From the NCBI GenBank assembly GCA_016710325.1, contig JADJXK010000002.1, forward strand, positions 4,278,001 to 4,342,000: DNA of 64,000 nt, given 5' to 3'. The stretch comes from Candidatus Leptofilum proximum. GTDB taxonomy: Bacteria; Chloroflexota; Anaerolineae; Promineifilales; Promineifilaceae. Each line of letters opens with the position of its first letter. Position 1 is the stretch's first letter. The notes below the pieces were generated by a model. The model was given only the letters and a program-made list of their open reading frames with translations. It had not been told where the DNA came from and searched no databases. This document shows positions 23,608-32,602 of this stretch, in pieces. The translations under genes were made by a program, and so were the position numbers.

Positions 23608-24117
23608 ATGACTATCAGTTCAGAGAAATATCGTGAAGCGCTGCGCCACTTTCCGGCTGGCGTAACCATCGTTACTATCAAGGCACCCAGTCAGGCCAAG
23701 CCACACGGGCTTACCGTCTCGGCGTTTGCTTCCATCTCCCCCGAGCCGCCCCTGGTCATGGTGGCTATCGACCACCGCGCTTCTGGGCACGAACTGCTGC
23801 AGGAAGAGGGTGCCGTTTTTGCTGTCAACATCCTGCCACAAGACATGAGCGAGCTTTCGAACCGGTTTGCCTGGATCAAGGACGAGGATCGGTTTGCGGT
23901 GGGGAATTGGGGAACGGCCGTTACCGGCGCGCCCGTTCTCCAGGATGCCCTGGCCTGGCTCGACTGTACCATATACAACCGGTATGAAGCAGGTACCCAC
24001 ACCATTTACATTGGCCAGGTGGTTGCTTCTGAATGCCCACGCGCCGGGGCTGCGCCGCTCATTTACTGGAACCGGGGCTATCGTTACCTGAAATTGGGGG
24101 ATGAGGCGGGGGATTAG
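23608..24117 (+). CDS. Flavin reductase-like FMN-binding protein
   Basis: The 169-residue protein carries the flavin reductase split-barrel signature: FPAGVTIVT (about 13), GLTVSAFASISPEPPLVMVAI (as GLTVSAFAS and PEPPLVMVAI), FAVNIL, and the C-terminal DCTIYNRYEAGTHTIYIGQV. Such enzymes reduce FMN with NAD(P)H, often to supply a two-component monooxygenase, but no oxygenase gene is adjacent. The start at 23608 has AAGGA upstream. It likely forms a monocistronic unit that ends at the hairpin around 24162. Confidence 0.87.
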   Translation: MTISSEKYREALRHFPAGVTIVTIKAPSQAKPHGLTVSAFASISPEPPLVMVAIDHRASGHELLQEEGAVFAVNILPQDMSELSNRFAWIKDEDRFAVGNWGTAVTGAPVLQDALAWLDCTIYNRYEAGTHTIYIGQVVASECPRAGAAPLIYWNRGYRYLKLGDEAGD

Positions 24118-24161
24118 CGGGGGAACGGCCGTTCACTCAACCTTTCGGGCAAAACAGCATG

Positions 24162-24204
24162 GCGTGAAACGTGAAACGTGGTTAACGGTATTCATGTTTC
24201 ACGC
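24162..24204 (+). repeat. GTGAAAC-unit inverted repeat (degenerate)
   Basis: GCGTGAAACGTGAAACGTG pairs imperfectly with CATGTTTCACGC. It is the most divergent member of the CGTGAAA family. The other intergenic DNA to 24417 holds one ACGGCCGT copy and an 11-base palindrome, ACCTGACAGGT, near 24342. Confidence 0.7.
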
Positions 24205-24417
24205 ATCTTTCTTTCCTTCACTTTTTCGCAAATGTATCTGATCTGTACCCGGCAACCGGCTCTTTCTATGTCAGGGTAGATGGTTGTTTATCCGATTCCG
24301 TTTAACATACAGCCACACCAACCAAATGACATTTTAGGAGAACCTGACAGGTCATTACTTTCAAACGTTTCCTTCGCTCACCTTCCAGGTGTCTCCGTTG
24401 CCGGAGCCTGACCAGTT

Positions 24418-25686
24418 ATGAGTTTATATGCAAGCCAACATCTTGGGTCCTACGGCCGTTGGATCAAGCATGATGGGCTGGCCAAATCGCTGCCTTTACC
24501 CGAAACCACACCAGAAACGCCCACTTCGTTCAATCTGTTTGCCGCCAGCGTTACCAATGCCGTCTATGAACTCTTAGAAAATCCTGTCCTGGTTACCGAT
24601 AAAAACAACACCGTTGTCGCGTCCAGGCCTGGCAATTGGGAAGGGCTTCAGGTGGAGGCCGTTGTGCCCCTTGCCGGGATCACACCCATTCAAATCCCAC
24701 TCAGCCTGGACACTGAAGCGGGTAAACTGCATATTTACCAGCCAGAGCAGGACGAAAACAAAATTGCCCTCACGCGCAAGGTGGTGCACCTGGCCATCGA
24801 CCAGATCTTGCTCATCGAACAGCTGCCCAACTACCATTTGTTGAAGGACAATTTTTTATACAACTTGCTGCACGGCCGTATCCACGACACGGCCATCATC
24901 GAACTGCACGCCCGAAAGCTGAACCTGGACCTCACCCCACCGCGTTCGGCCCTTGTGGTTGACGCCTCCCACTACGTCATGAGCAGCGAGAGCGAGAAAC
25001 CCAACCTGGCAGAAACCGTGCAGTATCGGCGGCGTATCGACTCGGTCATTAACTGCATTGTGGATTTTTTCTCCCTGCCCAACGATACTATTTGCGCCCA
25101 CATGGGCCAGGGCAAAATCGCCATTCTCAAAGCGACCAACACTAAAAACCTGGTCAACTGGGCCAGGGATGACAACACCACCTCATTAGCGGCTTCGTGG
25201 GCCAACCTGGCAGCGCTAAAACGCGCTTCCCAGGTGCTGCTGACGGTTTTGTCGGAAACGCTGCAAGATTTGTTCACCATTGGCATTGGGCGGCATCATC
25301 CGGGCATCATGGGCCTGGCCCACTCCTACCAGGACGCCCTGGCTGCTCTTTCCCTGGGGCTGCGTTTTTATGGCGCCAACGCCGTGCACTGCCTGGACGA
25401 ACTGGGCATTGCTGCCTTTGCTGGTATGGCCGACGAACGCATCAAAAGCGACCTGGCGGCCCATATTCTCAGCCCGCTCAGCTCCGAGCCCAAGCTGCTG
25501 GAGACGCTCTACGCCTTTTTCGACAGCAACTGCACGCCATCTCAGGCCGCTGCCGGGCTGGACATTCATCGCAATTCGCTTACCTACCGGCTGGCCAAAA
25601 TTGCTGCCCTCACTGGCCTGGACCCGCGACAGTTTGACGACGCGGTGCAGCTGCGGCTGGCGCTGCTGCTGCGTGCTCCTTCGTAG
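24418..25686 (+). CDS. PucR/CdaR-family transcriptional regulator
   Basis: The 422-residue protein has an N-terminal sensory region (about 1-140; LLENPVLVTDKNNTVVASRPG resembles a sugar-diacid/GAF-like recognition module). A central CdaR GGDEF-like region follows (SALVVDASHYVM ... GIGRHHPGIMGLAHSYQDALAAL). The C-terminal PucR helix-turn-helix (about 360-420) reads FFDSNCTPSQAAAGLDIHRNS, shown here as DSNCTPSQAAAGLDIHRNS, and LTYRLAKIAALTGLDP. It is likely a ligand-responsive activator. The next gene, CheB, begins 42 bases downstream and may be its target or operon partner. Confidence 0.82.
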   Translation: MSLYASQHLGSYGRWIKHDGLAKSLPLPETTPETPTSFNLFAASVTNAVYELLENPVLVTDKNNTVVASRPGNWEGLQVEAVVPLAGITPIQIPLSLDTEAGKLHIYQPEQDENKIALTRKVVHLAIDQILLIEQLPNYHLLKDNFLYNLLHGRIHDTAIIELHARKLNLDLTPPRSALVVDASHYVMSSESEKPNLAETVQYRRRIDSVINCIVDFFSLPNDTICAHMGQGKIAILKATNTKNLVNWARDDNTTSLAASWANLAALKRASQVLLTVLSETLQDLFTIGIGRHHPGIMGLAHSYQDALAALSLGLRFYGANAVHCLDELGIAAFAGMADERIKSDLAAHILSPLSSEPKLLETLYAFFDSNCTPSQAAAGLDIHRNSLTYRLAKIAALTGLDPRQFDDAVQLRLALLLRAPS

Positions 25687-25728
25687 TTGGGCAGTGGCCC
25701 GAGCCGCAGGGCAAAAAAAGGAGGCACT

Positions 25729-26772
25729 ATGCCAAATGAAACAGAGCTGCGGCGCGTTATCGCCGTCGGGGCTTCTATGGGAGGGCCGGATGCGCTGCGT
25801 ACTTTTGTGGGCCATCTGGAGGCAGCGCTGCCGGCTGCGGTCCTCATTGTGCAGCATCAGGCGCCGGATTCACCACAGCTGCTGGCGGATATCCTGAGCA
25901 AAGCCGGAGCGCTGCCCGCGGCATACGCGGTGGATAGTGAACCGCTGCAGCCGCGTCGTATCTATCTGGCCAGGCCCGATCGCCACCTGGTGGTAGAAGA
26001 CGGCCGTATCCGGGTAATGGCTGGCCCGCGCGAAAACAGAACACGGCCAGCCATCGACCCCCTCTTTCGCTCTACGGCCGTTGCCTATGGGTCGCGCGCT
26101 GTTGGTGTGCTGCTCACCGGCATGCTGCATGATGGCACCGCCGGGCTGGACGCCATCCGGCGCTGTGGCGGTGTCACCATGGTGCAGAACCCTGTGGATG
26201 CTGCCTATCCTGACATGGTCAACAATGCCCTGGCCGCTATGGATGTGGACCACTGCCTGCCCCTGGTGGAGCTTGCCGAACTGCTCAATCGCCTGGTGTA
26301 CAGCCCGCTTACACAAAGCCCACCTGTTCCCGAAGATTTATGGCTGGAAGTGGCCTTCAGCCAGCGCGCCATGGGAGGATCAGAGTTGATGGATGAGATA
26401 GCGCAGGCCACCTCGTTCACCTGCCCCGATTGTGGCGGGCGCTTGTGGGAGTTGGCCAGCGCCGGACAACCTCGTTACCGCTGTGAAGTTGGTCATGCCT
26501 TTAGCGCCGCCAGCCTGGTTCGTGGCAACCGCGACGGTGTGGAGCAGTCACTGTGGGCCGCTTTACGTGCCCTGGAGGAGCGGGAACGCATGCTGGACCG
26601 GCTGGCCGCTTCGTCTGAGGCAAACGGCCGTCACAAAACAGCCCTGGACTACCACGAACGAGCCGCCGAAACCAAAAAGCACAGAACCCAGCTTCGCCAG
26701 TTCATGCTCGCCTGGATACAGGCAGCGGAATGGGGCAATAAGCCATACAACGCCCCAGAATCCGAAGGTTGA
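25729..26772 (+). CDS. cheB: CheB-type protein-glutamate methylesterase (no receiver domain)
   Basis: The strong AGGAGG before the ATG at 25729 fixes the start. Residues 1-190 are the CheB catalytic domain with the triad: Ser in GASMGG (about 15), His in VQHQAP (about 43) and Asp in GMLHDGTAG (about 139). The usual N-terminal receiver domain is absent. The C-terminal part holds CPDCGG...YRCEVGHAF, a zinc-ribbon-like module, then a helical tail. No methyl-accepting receptor or cheA is in the window, so the methylesterase may serve a non-chemotaxis signalling system. Confidence 0.85.
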   Translation: MPNETELRRVIAVGASMGGPDALRTFVGHLEAALPAAVLIVQHQAPDSPQLLADILSKAGALPAAYAVDSEPLQPRRIYLARPDRHLVVEDGRIRVMAGPRENRTRPAIDPLFRSTAVAYGSRAVGVLLTGMLHDGTAGLDAIRRCGGVTMVQNPVDAAYPDMVNNALAAMDVDHCLPLVELAELLNRLVYSPLTQSPPVPEDLWLEVAFSQRAMGGSELMDEIAQATSFTCPDCGGRLWELASAGQPRYRCEVGHAFSAASLVRGNRDGVEQSLWAALRALEERERMLDRLAASSEANGRHKTALDYHERAAETKKHRTQLRQFMLAWIQAAEWGNKPYNAPESEG

Positions 26773-26870
26773 AAGCAGAGGCAATGAGTAACAAAGAGCA
26801 AACTTATTCAAAACCACCACAAGCGCCAGAAATCACCACAAAGCTTCAGCTGAACCGCCCGCAGAAGAGT

Positions 26871-26895
26871 GGGTTCCCGCCTGCGCGGGAATGAC
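26871..26895. repeat. GGTTCCCGCCTGCGCGGGAATGAC hairpin
   Basis: TTCCCGC and GCGGGAA pair around CTGC. It is a copy of the dispersed repeat seen at 7405-7430. It sits between the CheB gene and the SDR operon. Confidence 0.75.
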
Positions 26896-26978
26896 ATGCG
26901 TAGAGCTTTTATAAGGGAACAACTCTATTTAGTAACTCCAAAAACCGGCTGCTTTGTCGCTTTCGAGGAAACTAGGAT

Positions 26979-28025
26979 ATGAAATTAAAAACCGCTCTTA
27001 CCACTTTTGGTCTGGGAATGCTGGCTTATAAACTGGTGCGCCAGCCTCGTGAAGAAAGCCTGGCCGGGGAGGTGGCACTCATCACCGGCGGTTCACGCGG
27101 GCTGGGCTACCTGCTGGCCCAGGAATTTGCCCGTGAGGGCTGCCGCCTTGCCATCTGCGCTCGTGATGCCACCGAGCTGGCCCGGGCACAGCGCAGCCTG
27201 GCCCGCCACGGCGCGGAGGTGCTGGCCATTCCCTGCGACGTCGGCGACCACGAGCAGGTGCGGCAGTTGATTGACGAAACAACGCGGCACTACGGCCGTA
27301 TCGACATCCTCGTCAATAACGCCGGAATCATCCAGGTAGGTCCCGCCGAAGAGATGGACATTGCCGACTTCAAACAGGCTATGGACATCATGTACTGGGC
27401 CATTTTGTACGCCACCTGGGCTGTGCTGCCGCAAATGCAGCAGCGTGGTTACGGCCGTATCGTCAACATCACCTCCATCGGCGGCAGGGTCAGCGTGCCC
27501 CACCTGCTGCCGTACAACAGCGCCAAGTTTGCCGCTGTGGGCCTGTCTGAAGGGCTGCGCGCCGAGCTGGCTGGGGACGGCATCCAGGTGACAACCATTG
27601 TGCCGGGACTCATGCGCACCGGCTCGCACCTGCACGCCCACTTCAAGGGAGACCAGGAAAAAGAGTTCACCTGGTTTTCCCTGGGGGCCAGCCTGCCCGT
27701 CATCTCCATGGACGCCCGGCGTGCCGCCCGGCAAATTGTGGCAGCCACCCGGCGCAGCGAGGCCGAACGGGTGCTCTCCTGGCCTGCCTCGCTGCTGGCC
27801 AATTTCCACGGACTCTTCCCAGCCCTGACAACCGACATTTTGACCGTGGTGAACAACCTTTTACTGCCGGAACCGCAATTGGGGGAAACGGCCGTACAAA
27901 AAGGTCTCGCCGTACAAAAACAACTGTCCCCGCTGCGTGCCCAGGTGCTGGCGCTGCTCACCACCCTGGGGCAGCAGGCCGCACAACGTTATCTACAGCT
28001 GCCGGCCAGTCAAAAAAGGAGTTAA
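26979..28025 (+). CDS. Short-chain dehydrogenase/reductase with N-terminal membrane helix
   Basis: The 348-residue classical SDR has a hydrophobic N-terminal segment (LTTFGLGMLAYKLV), the NAD(P) motif TGGSRGLG (about 37), NNAG (about 112), and the catalytic Ser and Tyr-x-x-x-Lys in ITSIGGR and YNSAKFA. A C-terminal extension of about 80 residues follows the core. It is the first gene of a three-gene operon with an SRPBCC protein and a zinc alcohol dehydrogenase; the operon may act on hydrophobic or aldehyde substrates. The substrate is not evident. Confidence 0.87.
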   Translation: MKLKTALTTFGLGMLAYKLVRQPREESLAGEVALITGGSRGLGYLLAQEFAREGCRLAICARDATELARAQRSLARHGAEVLAIPCDVGDHEQVRQLIDETTRHYGRIDILVNNAGIIQVGPAEEMDIADFKQAMDIMYWAILYATWAVLPQMQQRGYGRIVNITSIGGRVSVPHLLPYNSAKFAAVGLSEGLRAELAGDGIQVTTIVPGLMRTGSHLHAHFKGDQEKEFTWFSLGASLPVISMDARRAARQIVAATRRSEAERVLSWPASLLANFHGLFPALTTDILTVVNNLLLPEPQLGETAVQKGLAVQKQLSPLRAQVLALLTTLGQQAAQRYLQLPASQKRS

Positions 28026-28037
28026 AGGAAAGAAACA

Positions 28038-28739
28038 ATGAGTATTGAACCAACTGACGTGTTTATCGAAAACGAACGCCCGTTGGCCCTGGCTGGAGGC
28101 GGCCTTTGCCTGCTGCTGGCCATGCGCCAGCGCTCCTGGCCCGGGCTGCTGTTAGGCGCCGTAGGTACCGGCCTGCTGCTGCGCGGCCTCACCGGCCGTT
28201 TGCCGCTGCGCGCTGGCCTGCGCCAGGGCAGTTCCCACGATATTCCCAAATCCCTCCTGCCCGTGGAGCTGAAGATGAAGGAAACGGTCACGGTGAACTG
28301 CGCGCCGGAAGAAGCGTACCGGTTCTGGCGCAACCTGGAAAACCTGCCCCACTTTATGACACACCTGGAAACGGTGGAGATGGGGGAGAACGGCCGTTCC
28401 CACTGGAAGGTCAAAACTCCCGCAGGTATCACCCTGGCCTGGGATGCCCAAATTGTGGCCGATCAGCCCAACCGCCTGATCCAGTGGCGCACGCTGCCGG
28501 AAGCCGCCGTGCAGCACGCCGGGCAGGTACAGTTTAACCCGGCGCCCACCGGGCGCGGCACCGAGGTCACCGCCCAGTTCCACTACGAGCCGCCCGGCGG
28601 CCTGGTCGGCGAAGCCTTCGCCTACCTCACCAACACCCTCACCGAGCAGCTGCTGCGTGAAGAAGTGCGCCGCTTCAAACACGTCATGGAAACCGGCGAA
28701 GTGCCCACCATCGAAGGGCAGCCCTCGGCCCGAAAATAA
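28038..28739 (+). CDS. SRPBCC/COQ10-like cyclase-type protein with membrane N-terminus
   Basis: The 233-residue protein has a hydrophobic N-terminal region (about 15-50, two possible helices). It is followed by the SRPBCC helix-grip domain: ETVTVNCAPEEAYRFWRNLENLPHFMTHLETVE, which begins at about residue 82, and later HWKVKTPAG, IQWRTLPEAAVQHAG and EVTAQFHYEPP. Proteins of this type are common beside SDR/ADH genes in GC-rich soil bacteria. It lies 12 bases after the SDR stop. The ligand is unknown. Confidence 0.8.
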   Translation: MSIEPTDVFIENERPLALAGGGLCLLLAMRQRSWPGLLLGAVGTGLLLRGLTGRLPLRAGLRQGSSHDIPKSLLPVELKMKETVTVNCAPEEAYRFWRNLENLPHFMTHLETVEMGENGRSHWKVKTPAGITLAWDAQIVADQPNRLIQWRTLPEAAVQHAGQVQFNPAPTGRGTEVTAQFHYEPPGGLVGEAFAYLTNTLTEQLLREEVRRFKHVMETGEVPTIEGQPSARK

Positions 28740-28795
28740 GTTTAATTGTCATAAGGTAACTGTTCAGTTGTCATCCTGCACGAATGAAAATCGTA

Positions 28796-28816
28796 GGTCG
28801 GATTGCCAATCCGACC
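28796..28816 (+). repeat. GGTCGGATT-AATCCGACC hairpin before the ADH gene
   Basis: GGTCGGATT and AATCCGACC pair around GCC, with weaker outer pairing of GAAAAT and ATTTTC. It ends about 10 bases before the GGAGG of the dehydrogenase gene. It may be an RNA-processing or terminator-like structure, or just a dispersed repeat. Confidence 0.6.
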
Positions 28817-28838
28817 CATATTTTCGGAGGAGAGAAAT

Positions 28839-30008
28839 ATGAAAGCTGTATGCTGGTTTGGCACCCACGACGTGCGCGTAGCCAATGTGCCCGATCCCAC
28901 CATTTTGAATCCAAAAGATGCCATCATTAAAGTGACCCTCACCGCCATTTGTGGCTCTGACCTGCACCTGTACGACGGCGTCATCCCCACCATGGAGGCG
29001 GGCGACATCCTCGGCCATGAATTTATGGGTGAGGTGGTAGAAGTGGGCCGCGAAGTGAAAAAAATTCGGAAGGGCGACCGGGTCGTGGTGCCTTTCCCCA
29101 TTGCCTGCGGTAACTGCTTTTTCTGCGATCGTGAACTGTACGCCGCCTGCGACAATTCCAACCCCAATGCCTGGATGTCGGAGCGGGCGTACGGCCGTCC
29201 CGTCTCTGGCATCTTCGGCTACTCCCACCTGATGGGCGGTTATGCCGGGGGCCAGGCCGAATACGTGCGTGTGCCCTTTGCCGACGTCGGCCCGCTCAAA
29301 GTGCCCGATTCGCTCACCGACGAGCAGGTGCTCTTCCTCACCGACATCTTCCCCACCGGCTACATGGCCGCCGAAAACTGCGACATCCAGCCGGGCGACA
29401 CTATCGCCGTGTGGGGCGCCGGGCCGGTGGGCCAGTTCACCATCAAAAGCGCGCTTATGCTGGGGGCCGAACGGGTTATCGTTATCGACCACGTGCCGGA
29501 CCGGCTGCGCGTGGCCCAGGGCCAGGGCGAAACGACGGTGCTCAACTACGAAGACGACGACGTGCTGGAAGCCCTGCACGAACTCACCGGCGGCCGTGGC
29601 CCCGACGCCTGCATCGATGCCGTGGGCCTGGAAGCGCACGGCACCGGCCTGGATGCCATCTACGACCGCGCCAAACACAGCCTGAAGCTGCAAACCGACC
29701 GGCCCACGGTGCTGCGCCAGGCCATCCAGGCCTGCCGCAAAGGCGGCACGGTATCCATCCCCGGCGTCTACGGCGGCTTTGTGGACAAGTTCCCCATCGG
29801 CGCCGCGTTTGGCAAGGGGCTCACCCTCAAAATGGGCCAGACACACGTGCACCGTTACTTGCGCAAGCTGCTGGCCCACATCGAAGCAGGCGACATTGAC
29901 CCCACGTTTATCATCACCCACCGCCTGCCGCTGGCCAGCGCTGCTAACGCGTACAGCATGTTTAAAGAGAAACAATACAACTGCATCAAGGTTGTTTTGC
30001 AGCCCTAG
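28839..30008 (+). CDS. Zinc-dependent alcohol dehydrogenase (formaldehyde-dehydrogenase-like MDR)
   Basis: The 389-residue medium-chain dehydrogenase starts at 28839 after GGAGGAG. Catalytic zinc ligands lie in CGSDLH and GHEF (about 36 and 61). Structural zinc cysteines are in CGNCFFCDRELYAAC (about 90-104). The NAD site is GAGPVGQF (about 192), and an extended loop follows GLEAHGTGLDAIYD. The insertion and overall length resemble glutathione-independent formaldehyde dehydrogenases. It ends the SDR-SRPBCC-ADH operon. The exact aldehyde or alcohol is not deducible. Confidence 0.87.
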   Translation: MKAVCWFGTHDVRVANVPDPTILNPKDAIIKVTLTAICGSDLHLYDGVIPTMEAGDILGHEFMGEVVEVGREVKKIRKGDRVVVPFPIACGNCFFCDRELYAACDNSNPNAWMSERAYGRPVSGIFGYSHLMGGYAGGQAEYVRVPFADVGPLKVPDSLTDEQVLFLTDIFPTGYMAAENCDIQPGDTIAVWGAGPVGQFTIKSALMLGAERVIVIDHVPDRLRVAQGQGETTVLNYEDDDVLEALHELTGGRGPDACIDAVGLEAHGTGLDAIYDRAKHSLKLQTDRPTVLRQAIQACRKGGTVSIPGVYGGFVDKFPIGAAFGKGLTLKMGQTHVHRYLRKLLAHIEAGDIDPTFIITHRLPLASAANAYSMFKEKQYNCIKVVLQP

Positions 30009-30030
30009 TACATCAAATTTCTGAATTTGC

Positions 30031-30081
30031 GGAGTCCGCATCCTCAGATGCGGGCGGTGGGCATCTGAGGATGCGGACTCC
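30031..30081. repeat. Perfect 21-base inverted repeat
   Basis: The arms at 30031-30051 and 30061-30081 are exact reverse complements around a 9-base GC-rich loop. They begin GGAGTCCGCATCC and end GGATGCGGACTCC. No T-tract follows. It lies 23 bases past the dehydrogenase stop codon and could terminate or stabilise the transcript. The rest of 30009-30324 shows no credible gene. Confidence 0.85.
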
Positions 30082-30324
30082 TTCCCGTACAGTAAGATTT
30101 TTTGCGAGCCAATTCTTTCGCGTTCCCCCATTATTTACGCAGCCCATACTCAAAAATTGCCTGTCAACCTTCGTTTCAGCTGCCTGCCGGGGAGAGCCTT
30201 TAGGCCGGTTGGGCAGATGCACAACAAGCCAGCGCGGAACATGTCTTGAATGTACCTAAAACTGTATCTTCTCGCTGTGCATGTGCTTAATGTAATCTCG
30301 ATGTCCAGCCGCTAAAGTTGAAAC

Positions 30325-31473
30325 ATGTCCATTTCAAGAAAAATGTCTTCGTCAGTCGGCAACGGCCGTTTCCACATCAACAACATCGCCGTCTTCCGGG
30401 CACTGCCTGGGTTGGGCGATTTTTTGTGTATTGTGCCTGCCCTGCGGGCGCTGCGCTGCGCCTTTCCCCGGGCCACCATCAGCCTGATTGGCCTGGCCGA
30501 AACGTGGCCGCTGGTTTCTCGCTACACCCACTACATCGACAGCTTTTTGCCCTTCCCTGGCTTCCCCGGACTGTCCGGAAAAGCCGGACTGCCCGGAAAA
30601 GCCGGCTTGTCTGGAAAAAACGGGCTTGAAAGAACGCCCCACATCCCCGAAGTTATTGCCTTTTTGTCCGCCATGCAGGGTCGGTTTGATCTGGCGCTGC
30701 AAATGCATGGCAGCGGCCTCATCAGCAACAGCTTTGCCCTGCTCCTGGGCGCGCCGCTCACCAGCGGCTTTTTTCCCCCAGAGCAGCAATGCCCCAACGA
30801 GCGTACCTTCCTGCCCTATCCTACCCACTTTTCCGAAGTGCAGCGCTACCTGGCCCTCCTGAAGTTCCTGGGCATTGCCTCTCCGGGGAAGGAGCTGGAG
30901 TTTGCCTTCCGGGAAAGTGATGAGCTGGAGTTTGCCACCATGCTGCAAGAGGCGCCGTTTATCGCCACGCCTTACGTTTGCCTGCATCCTGGTGCCAGCG
31001 AAACAGCCAAACGGTGGTCGCCCACAGGGTTTGCCCAGCTGGGCGACCGGCTGGCGGAGCGGGGCTTCCAGGTGCTGCTTACCGGCACCGAGCAAGAAAA
31101 GCCGCTGGCAACGGCCGTTGCCGAAACCATGCACCATCCTGCCATAAACCTGGCTGGGCAAACCACCCTGGGCTCCCTGGCCCTGCTGCTGCAAGGCGCA
31201 CGCCTGCTCATCTGCAACGACACCGGCGTGTCGCACCTGGCCGATGCCCTGCACGTGCCCAGCGTGGTGATTTTTTCGCCCGCCTCGGACCCCGTGCGCT
31301 GGGCGCCGCACAACCAACAGCGCCACCGCGTGGTGGTGACATCGCCTAAAAATGGGCGCGTCAGGCAGCCATCGGCCGATTGGGCAAATGCCCAAACAGA
31401 TCTGGCCCAACTCACGGCCGTTTGGGCCGAAGTGCAAAAATTATTGGCCCAGGAGCAGCCAAATGTTATCTAA
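30325..31473 (+). CDS. GT9 (heptosyltransferase-type) glycosyltransferase with repeat insertion
   Basis: The 382-residue GT9 enzyme has the N-terminal pattern FRALPGLGDFLCIVPALRAL, the donor-site motif HPGASETAKRWSP (about 222), GTEQEKPLA and the signature NDTGVSHLADAL (about 300). Between residues about 79 and 101 sits an unusual Gly-Leu-x-Gly-Lys-Ala tandem insertion encoded by an 18-base DNA repeat. GT9 enzymes usually transfer ADP-heptose, and the downstream genes make ADP-heptose. It heads the plus-strand glycan cluster. Confidence 0.85.
   Translation: MSISRKMSSSVGNGRFHINNIAVFRALPGLGDFLCIVPALRALRCAFPRATISLIGLAETWPLVSRYTHYIDSFLPFPGFPGLSGKAGLPGKAGLSGKNGLERTPHIPEVIAFLSAMQGRFDLALQMHGSGLISNSFALLLGAPLTSGFFPPEQQCPNERTFLPYPTHFSEVQRYLALLKFLGIASPGKELEFAFRESDELEFATMLQEAPFIATPYVCLHPGASETAKRWSPTGFAQLGDRLAERGFQVLLTGTEQEKPLATAVAETMHHPAINLAGQTTLGSLALLLQGARLLICNDTGVSHLADALHVPSVVIFSPASDPVRWAPHNQQRHRVVVTSPKNGRVRQPSADWANAQTDLAQLTAVWAEVQKLLAQEQPNVI
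30559..30627 (+). repeat. 18-base tandem repeat inside the GT9 gene
   Basis: Three 18-base units follow each other: GGACTGTCCGGAAAAGCC at 30568-30585, then 30586-30603 with one change and 30604-30621 with more. Half units lie on each side. In frame they encode Gly-Leu-Ser/Pro-Gly-Lys-Ala/Asn repeats. Length change by whole units would keep the frame. Confidence 0.85.
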
Positions 31474-32602
31474 ACAGTGGCGCTGCGTGCGCCGCCTCCT
31501 GGTGATCCGGCTGGACAACATCGGCGACGTGGTGCTGCTGAGCCCCAGCCTGCGTGCCCTACGCCAGGCGCTGCCCCAGGCCAGCATCACGCTGATGGCC
31601 TCGCCCGCGGGCAGCCAGGTTGCCCCGTTGCTGCCCTGGGTCGATGATGTCATTGTGCATCGCGCTGTGTGGCAGGATGTCTCGCGCAACCTGCCGCAGC
31701 GCCCCGAGCAGGAGATGGCGCTGATCGAAATGCTGCGCCAGCGGAACTTTGATGCGGCCGTTATCTTCACCAGCTTTTCTCAGTCACCCTACCCACCCGC
31801 CTACGTCTGTTACCTGGCCGGGATTCCGCTGCGGTTGGGGCAGTCGCCTGCGTTTGGCGGGGGGATTTTGTCGGATTGGATACGGCCGTCTCGCGACGAG
31901 ATGCACCAGGCCGAACGCAACCTGTTCCTGCTGGAGTCAGTCGGCTTTCCTATCCATGACCGTCACCTGGCCTTGCAGTTACCCGATGGTGCGCAGGAAA
32001 CGGCCGATCGCCTGCTGCACCAGCGCGGCATCAACCCGGAAGCGCCCTACATCGTGATCGCGCCGGGGGCCAGCTGCCCCGCTCGCCGCTACCCGGCACA
32101 CCAGTTTGCTGCCGCCATGCGCCACCTGGCAGCGCAAACCACGCTGCCCTTGGTTGTCGTCGGCACCGAGCGGGAGCAGGAGAAGTTCCAACCTATTCTG
32201 TCTCAGGCATGGGGTGGACAGATGGTGTCGCTGGTTGGTGCCACCACCTTGCCTCAACTGGCCGCCGTCATTCGCCGTGCCCACGTGGTGCTGGCCAACA
32301 ATTCCGGCCCACTGCACATCGCCGACACCTTTGCCCGGCCAATGGTCATTCTTTATTCCGGCACAGAGTACGAGAGCCAGTGGCGGCCTCGGCGCGCCCC
32401 GGCCCGGCTGCTGCGCCGCCCGACGTCCTGCTCACCCTGTTATGCCTTTCACTGCCCGTACCAACTGGAATGCCTGGACATTCCGCCGCAGGAAGTGGCC
32501 GAGGCGGTGTGTTCGCTGCTGCATGCACCGGCGCGAGCACAGATTGATACTTTTTTTGGTATTTCAGATGTTGCGGAGTTTTGCGTGAAACGTGAAACGT
32601 GA
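31463..32602 (+). CDS. GT9 (heptosyltransferase-type) glycosyltransferase
   Basis: The ATG at 31463 (AGGAG upstream) overlaps the end of the previous GT9 gene by 11 bases. The 379-residue enzyme shows LVIRLDNIGDVVLLSPSLRAL, APGASCPARRYP, NNSGPLHIADTFARP and a C-terminal Cys cluster (CSPCYAFHCPYQLEC) typical of the family. Its last residues (Val-Lys-Arg-Glu-Thr) and stop codon are encoded by the hairpin repeat at 32583-32632. The donor is likely ADP-heptose, given the neighbouring pathway; this is an inference. Confidence 0.87.
   Translation: MLSKQWRCVRRLLVIRLDNIGDVVLLSPSLRALRQALPQASITLMASPAGSQVAPLLPWVDDVIVHRAVWQDVSRNLPQRPEQEMALIEMLRQRNFDAAVIFTSFSQSPYPPAYVCYLAGIPLRLGQSPAFGGGILSDWIRPSRDEMHQAERNLFLLESVGFPIHDRHLALQLPDGAQETADRLLHQRGINPEAPYIVIAPGASCPARRYPAHQFAAAMRHLAAQTTLPLVVVGTEREQEKFQPILSQAWGGQMVSLVGATTLPQLAAVIRRAHVVLANNSGPLHIADTFARPMVILYSGTEYESQWRPRRAPARLLRRPTSCSPCYAFHCPYQLECLDIPPQEVAEAVCSLLHAPARAQIDTFFGISDVAEFCVKRET

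Noticed and set aside
29360..30131. Long open frame antisense to the zinc alcohol dehydrogenase and similar long antisense frames over hldE (37422-38729) and the GT9 gene (30352-31437)
   Set aside because: High G+C leaves antisense frames open. None shows recognisable domains, while the opposite strand encodes clear enzymes.
30071..30259. Small plus-strand open frame after the dehydrogenase
   Set aside because: It starts within the perfect inverted repeat and shows no similarity, ribosome site or composition expected of a gene.
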